Shown: in pieces, positions 59,918-64,000 of the stretch
How positions within the stretch are numbered: position 1 is the first letter of the stretch
How the letters are laid out: each line of letters begins with the position of its first letter
Source: Brooklawnia sp963780175
Lineage (GTDB): Bacteria; Actinomycetota; Actinomycetes; Propionibacteriales; Propionibacteriaceae
Reading direction: 5' to 3'
Assembly (NCBI GenBank): GCA_963780175.1
Contig: CAWAAT010000001.1
Span: 248,001-312,000 of the forward strand
Length of the DNA stretch: 64,000 bases
The notes under the pieces: generated by a model
What the model was told of the DNA's origin: nothing
The model's input: only the letters and a program-made list of their open reading frames with translations
Databases searched by the model: none
Position numbers and translations under genes: made by a program

Positions 59918-61450
59918 TCAGCGCAGTCGGTCGCGGGGGTAGAAGACGGCGACCACCACCAACGGCACGAGCACGCTGATGGCGCTGGCCAGCAGCGATA
60001 CCCGCATGCCGGAGAGGAAGCCCTGATGAGCCACCTCGATCAGTCGGGCGGCCTGCGGGTTGGGCAGCTGTTCGGCGGCTCGCAGGGCCCCCGCCACCGA
60101 GTCCAGCACCGTGGACTGCCACGGACCGAGGTCGACCCAGATCTCGCTGGCCATCAGGACGTGCCGGTACCTGGCCGCAAGGATCGCGCCGATGATGGCC
60201 ACCCCCAGCGCGCTGCCCACCTGCATGATGGCGGTGTTGGTCGCCGAACCTGCGCCGCTCGCGTCGCTGGGGAGCGAATCCATCACCGCCTGCGTCGCTG
60301 CTGGGACGAGCAGACCGGCGCCAAGGCCGAACAGCAGCGCACCGACCAGCAGGTGGGCGAAGGTGGACGCCGCGTTGGTGCTCGCCAGCCAACCGAAGCC
60401 GGCGACCACCAGGGCGAGCCCAAGGAGCACGGTCCTCTTGAGTCCCACATGGTGAGCCAGACGAGGAGCCGTCACCGAGCCCAGCAACAGCGCCGCACCG
60501 AGCGGAACGATCCGGATGCCGGTCTGCAGCGGGGAGTAGCCCAGCGAGAACTGCAGGTGCTGGGTGACGACGAAGAGCGCACCCGCACCACCGCCGGTCA
60601 CCATGCCGGCCACGCTGACAGCGACGCTGAAGCGCCGAATCTGGAACAGTGACAGCCGCATGATGGGGTTGGCCGCTCTGGCCTCCCACAGGACGAAGAC
60701 GGCCAGCAGACCCAGGCCGGTGAGGAAGGCACCCACCACCAGGGGTGAGCCGATCCCCAGTCCGGGAGCCGAGATGACCGCCCAGCAGACGACCGTGAGG
60801 GCAAGGGTGGAGGCGACCGCACCGGGGACGTCGACACCACCGGGGACCTGGTGCGGCTGGGTGTGCGGGAGTGCGAAGATTCCCACCAGAGTGATGACGA
60901 TCGCGATGGGCACGTTGATGAGGAAGATCGAGCCCCACCAGAAGTGCTCCAGCAGCATCCCGGACAGCAGGGGGCCGGCCGCTCCCCCGGCCCCGATGGC
61001 CCCGGACCACAGGGCGAACGCCATCGTCCGCTCGCTTGGTTTCGTGAACATCGTTGAGACCAGGGCGAGGGTGGACGGGGCCAGCAGCGCGGCCCCGACG
61101 CCCATCAGTGCCCGGGCAGTGATGAGCACTCCGATGCTGCCCGCGAACCCCGCCATCAGCGAGAAGCAACCGAAAACTACTGCACCCACCAGGAAAGTCC
61201 TGGACTTGCCCCAGCGGTCCACCAGTGCGCCCGCCACCAGCAGGAGCCCCGCGTACGTGACCTGATAGGCGTCCACCGTCCACTGCAGTTCGTCGGTGGA
61301 CGCCTGAAGTTCTCGGGCCAAGGTGGGCAGCGCGACGTTGAGGATGGTGTTGTCGAGGCTGGCCATGAACAACCCGCACGACAAGACGACCAGGGCCCAC
61401 CAGCGTTGGCGGTGGTGGAGGGGACTGTCACGAACGGGTGCCGCTGGCAT
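59918..61450 (-). CDS. DHA2-family (EmrB/QacA) MFS drug transporter
   Basis: A 510-residue, 14-segment carrier: LVVLSCGLFMASLDNTILNVALPTLARELQAS is the DHA2 motif D1, DRWGKSRTFLVGAVVFG is motif A, and ARALMGVGAALLAPSTLAL follows. It probably exports drugs or metabolites in exchange for protons. It lies 44 bp upstream of the permease gene on the same strand and may be cotranscribed with it. Confidence 0.9.
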   Translation of the reverse strand: MPAAPVRDSPLHHRQRWWALVVLSCGLFMASLDNTILNVALPTLARELQASTDELQWTVDAYQVTYAGLLLVAGALVDRWGKSRTFLVGAVVFGCFSLMAGFAGSIGVLITARALMGVGAALLAPSTLALVSTMFTKPSERTMAFALWSGAIGAGGAAGPLLSGMLLEHFWWGSIFLINVPIAIVITLVGIFALPHTQPHQVPGGVDVPGAVASTLALTVVCWAVISAPGLGIGSPLVVGAFLTGLGLLAVFVLWEARAANPIMRLSLFQIRRFSVAVSVAGMVTGGGAGALFVVTQHLQFSLGYSPLQTGIRIVPLGAALLLGSVTAPRLAHHVGLKRTVLLGLALVVAGFGWLASTNAASTFAHLLVGALLFGLGAGLLVPAATQAVMDSLPSDASGAGSATNTAIMQVGSALGVAIIGAILAARYRHVLMASEIWVDLGPWQSTVLDSVAGALRAAEQLPNPQAARLIEVAHQGFLSGMRVSLLASAISVLVPLVVVAVFYPRDRLR

Positions 61451-61453
61451 CGC

Positions 61454-61477
61454 TCAGCTCGGTTCCCGTGCGGTCAT
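61454..61477 (-). CDS. Possible leaderless 7-codon upstream ORF
   Basis: A TAGCGT box (61485-61490) is followed after 7 nt by ATG, then six codons (TAREPS) and TGA, which ends 3 nt before the MFS ATG. Translation of the short ORF could deliver ribosomes to the MFS start. It may also simply be the start of the leader. Confidence 0.4.
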   Translation of the reverse strand: MTAREPS

Positions 61478-61522
61478 GACCCCCACGCTAGCGGGACAGG
61501 GGGCCAGTAACCTCCCGGTACG

Positions 61523-62413
61523 TCAGGTGATGGAGGCCTGGTAGATCGAGTCGATGGATGTAGCGAGCATGGCGTCGAACTCCTCGTCGCTCTGGTGGAC
61601 GCTGAGTCCCTCGGTCAGGGCCCGCGAGAAACTGGCGATCAGGCCGTGGTTGCGCGCCAGCAGGGCGTTGGCCTCGGCGCGGCTGTAGCCGCCGGACAGG
61701 GCGACCACCCGCAGCACCCTCGGATGGGCGATGAGCTCGGCGTACAGGTTGTCGACCGTGGGAATCGTGAGCTTCAGCATGACCTCGCTCGAGTGCGGCA
61801 GCGGCGTCGAGGTGGGCCAGGAGTTGGGCCTTGAGTTCGTCCTCGATCTGCGCCTTGTCGGCGGCCTTGATGTCCACCTCTGGTTCGAGGATCGGGACGA
61901 GTCCGGCGTCGACGATGTGCTGGCCGATCTCGAACTGCTGGTCGACCACTGCCGTGATGCCTGCCGGATTGGCGGCAGCTGATCAACGAGCGCATCTTGG
62001 TGCCGAAGATGCCTTTGACGAGGGCGCGATGCAAGGAGCGCGTCAAGATCAGGCATCGGCTTCATGAGCTTCGCACCGTCGACCTCGTCGGCCAGGCCCT
62101 TGTCCACCTTCAGGATCGGAACGATTCTCTTCCGCGTCCACAGGTACTCGGCGGTGTCGACGCCATCGATCTGCCGATCCATCGTCATCTCGAACAGGAT
62201 CGCTGCCAACACCTTCTCGCCGGTGAAGGACGGGCTGGTGATGATGCGGCTGCGCATCTCGTGGACCAGGTCGAACATCTCGGCGTCGCCGGAGTAGGCG
62301 TCCTCGGCGATGCCGTAGAGCTTGAGTGCCTTCGGAGTGCTGCCCCCGCTCTGGTCAAGGGCGGCGACGAATCCCTTGTCGTTGCGCATTCGTCCGGCTT
62401 GTTCAGCGTTCAT
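61523..62413 (-). pseudogene. fba: Class I fructose-bisphosphate aldolase, three frameshifts
   Basis: Joined frames give a single-domain class I aldolase of about 295 residues: NDKGFVAALDQSGGSTPKALKLYG, RKRIVPILKVDKGLADE (first active-site Lys), KGIFGTKMRSLIS, VVDQQFEIGQHIVDAGLVPILEPEVDI, and MLKLTIPTVDNLYAELIAHPRVLRVVALSGGYSRAEANALLARNHGLIASFSRALTEGL. Extra bases near 62029, 61979 and 61790 break it. A strong AGGAGG precedes the ATG. All motifs survive, so the shifts look like sequence errors. It splits fructose 1,6-bisphosphate in glycolysis. Confidence 0.9.
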
Positions 62414-62474
62414 GTCTGCCTCCTTTCGGCCATTGTCGCCCAACCCGAAAGGGTCCGCCGGTGAATCCGCGCAC

Positions 62475-63905
62475 TCAGAGCCGGACGGCCGGCACGTCGG
62501 TGTCGGGATGCAGAACGCGCTGCCTCGCGCGTCCACCACGGATGGCCAGCAGATAGCCGATCAGCACGACGATCGAGATCACCCAACTCCACTGCATGGC
62601 CACCCGGTAGAGCTGCCACGGTTGGCTGGGATCGGCACCCAGGCTGCCAGCGCTGCTCCATAGCACCGCGCCCACGGCCAGCCCGAGCATGTAGGCGGTG
62701 CCGAGGACGCCGTAGACAGCCGCATACGCGCGCTGCCCGAAGGCCAGTGAACAGGCCAGTGGCGCCGTCAGGGATCCGGTGGCGAAGCCGGCACCGACCA
62801 GACCGATGACCAGCAGGATGTAGCCGGGTGCCGGGTAGCGGATGACCCCCAACAGGTAACCCGCCACTGCGTGCACCGCCATGAAGACCGCCATGGCCTT
62901 GATGATGCCGAACCGTTCGATCAGCGTGCCGAGCACCGGCTTGGCGATGATGAGTCCGACCATCTGCATGCTCATCAGGATGCCCACCAGCGCGGGGGTC
63001 ATCTGCGATCCCGGATCGGTCTGCTGATTGACGAAGAATGGTTGGGTGATCTGGCCCATGGCGTAGTAGACGCCGAGCAGGATGAGCATCAGGTACAGCA
63101 GCCAGAACCAGCCGCTGCGCATCGTCTCGGCGAAAGACAACCCCGTGAGTCTGGTGACCCGCGCCTCGGGTGGCTGGCTGGTCGTCACCCAGCCGGCGAG
63201 CGGTGCCTCTTGCCCGTACATGGGTAGACCGACGTCCTCTGGCCGGTTGACGACCAGCAGAAGCGCCGGAATGACGGCGAAGGACGCGAACAGCCCCGCC
63301 GCGATCAGCATGGTCGCCCGCCAGCCGATGCCACCGGCCTCCACCGGTGGCGCGAGGTTGGAGAAGACCACCGAGGACAGGATGCCGCCCAGCCCGGTGC
63401 CAGCCATGACCAGACCCATCACCAGCCCCCGGTGGCGGTCGAACCAGTTGTTCACCAGAATGATCGGCACGAAATTCACCGACATGCCGAATCCGGCCCC
63501 TGTCAGGGCGCCGAAAACGTACAACCCCGTCATCCCCTGAACGGTGGACAGACCGGCAAGGCCGAGCCCGCCGATGATCCCCCCGGTGGTGAGCAGCACC
63601 CGACCACCCAGCCGACCGATGACGCGTCCGGCAACGGGCATGACCGCAATGGACACCATCAGCAACACCGTGAAGTAGGTCTGCACCCGGGCCCGGGAGA
63701 TCTCGCCGTTGGGCCAGAGCTCGGCCATGATCGGGTCGGTGAACATCGACAGGCCGCTGAGCACGATGCCGGCGGCGATCATCGCGCACACGGCCCCCGC
63801 AGCAACAGCGAGGTATCGAGCAGAACCACTCGAACGCAACTTGCGACGGGGCTCGAGGCCTTCGATGGAGCGCTCAGCCTCACATTCGCGCTGCTCCCCC
63901 GGCAT
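62475..63905 (-). CDS. MFS transporter, OFA (oxalate/formate antiporter-like) family
   Basis: A 476-residue, 12-segment MFS protein of the OFA type: AAGIVLSGLSMFTDPIMAEL, VAGRVIGRLGGRVLLTTGG, VNNWFDRHRGLVMGLVMAGTGLGG, and GMTGLYVFGALTGAGFGMSVNF. OFA members exchange small carboxylates such as oxalate, formate or lactate. The substrate cannot be fixed. The ATG at 63905 has GGAGG 9 nt upstream. A TTG three codons earlier is too near the ribosome site. It has an N-terminal soluble extension of about 25 residues. Confidence 0.87.
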   Translation of the reverse strand: MPGEQRECEAERSIEGLEPRRKLRSSGSARYLAVAAGAVCAMIAAGIVLSGLSMFTDPIMAELWPNGEISRARVQTYFTVLLMVSIAVMPVAGRVIGRLGGRVLLTTGGIIGGLGLAGLSTVQGMTGLYVFGALTGAGFGMSVNFVPIILVNNWFDRHRGLVMGLVMAGTGLGGILSSVVFSNLAPPVEAGGIGWRATMLIAAGLFASFAVIPALLLVVNRPEDVGLPMYGQEAPLAGWVTTSQPPEARVTRLTGLSFAETMRSGWFWLLYLMLILLGVYYAMGQITQPFFVNQQTDPGSQMTPALVGILMSMQMVGLIIAKPVLGTLIERFGIIKAMAVFMAVHAVAGYLLGVIRYPAPGYILLVIGLVGAGFATGSLTAPLACSLAFGQRAYAAVYGVLGTAYMLGLAVGAVLWSSAGSLGADPSQPWQLYRVAMQWSWVISIVVLIGYLLAIRGGRARQRVLHPDTDVPAVRL

Positions 63906-64000
63906 AAGCCCCAACCTCCCGAAAAATATCGTATCGGATCAGCATGGAGCCGCTGGCGGCGGTCGACGACCTGCCGGTGATCAGTAGTGACTGACCACCA
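63906..64000. other. Upstream region of the OFA transporter at the window edge
   Basis: It holds the ribosome site (63915-63920) and a TACGAT -10-like box (63928-63933) on the minus strand. No -35 match is evident. A 16-codon plus-strand ORF (63944-63994) is too short to call. Confidence 0.35.

Noticed and set aside
59073..61400. A 775-codon minus-strand frame joined to the permease
   Set aside because: The first two thirds lie on the DHA2 MFS gene in another frame and lack any fold-like pattern. The permease starts at 59873.
1..64000. Mobile elements, CRISPR arrays, tRNA genes, integrase sites
   Set aside because: No transposase, integrase, regularly spaced repeats, tRNA-like cloverleafs or target-site duplications were seen in any intergenic region.

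Overview
The window is high-GC DNA from an actinobacterium, and probably a propionibacterium-like one. The evidence is an RbpA gene beside a polyprenol-phosphate mannose synthase, a mycothiol-type LmbE deacetylase, an LigB-type ATP-dependent ligase, a HTH-MurA fusion, and many genes whose start codon lies 6-7 nt after a TANNNT box (leaderless mRNAs). Genus-level assignment is inference. There are no rRNA or tRNA genes, CRISPR arrays, insertion sequences, phage genes or replication origin that I can see. The only gene-free stretch above 300 bp is 5605-5988, and it holds a regulatory leader.

Layout. 1-5940: a minus-strand operon for a branched-chain-amino-acid-type ABC importer (lipoprotein, fused LivH-LivM permease, two ATPases) plus a small UroD/MetE-fold protein. 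A promoter and a short leader ORF ending in a cysteine run precede it, which suggests cysteine-responsive attenuation. 5989-17233: mixed housekeeping genes (glutamine amidotransferase, VOC protein, broken catalase, SDR, a LolA-like protein with an ABC-2 exporter, lipoprotein, LmbE-type deacetylase, PlsC, enolase-superfamily enzyme). 17234-29958: GPP34 protein, TrmO, AEC carrier, DUF1846 protein, SelO, MFS carrier, LigB, UvrA paralogue, YaaA, YigZ. 30022-35904: fructose PTS locus, with ptsH, fruA, fruK and fruR on the minus strand and ptsI divergent from a shared promoter/operator region. 35916-42342: a second Liv operon (SBP, LivH, LivM, LivG, LivF) that continues into a CBS-ACT sensor-like protein and a second SBP. 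42470-48465: P-type Ca2+-ATPase, an alkaline phosphatase remnant, a glycosyltransferase, lipoamide dehydrogenase. 48578-54975: HTH-MurA fusion with its own operators, PdxY, a small membrane protein, GDPD, RbpA, Ppm, Lrp regulator, 5'-3' exonuclease. 54937-63905: metY-metX-metW, an SBP and permease without an ATPase, two MFS carriers, class I fructose-bisphosphate aldolase.

How the genes work together. Sulfur and methionine supply recurs: the cysteine-leader importer with its zinc methyltransferase-like protein at one end, and the direct-sulfhydrylation methionine genes at the other. Sugar uptake and glycolysis are covered by the fructose PTS and aldolase.

Data quality. Six otherwise well conserved genes (katA, trmO, AEC carrier, selO, livK, fba) are split by 16 single-base indels that I could place, 14 of them insertions, with no in-frame stops or lost motifs. 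I read most of these as residual sequencing error. The alkaline phosphatase fragment is different: it has real internal and terminal deletions.
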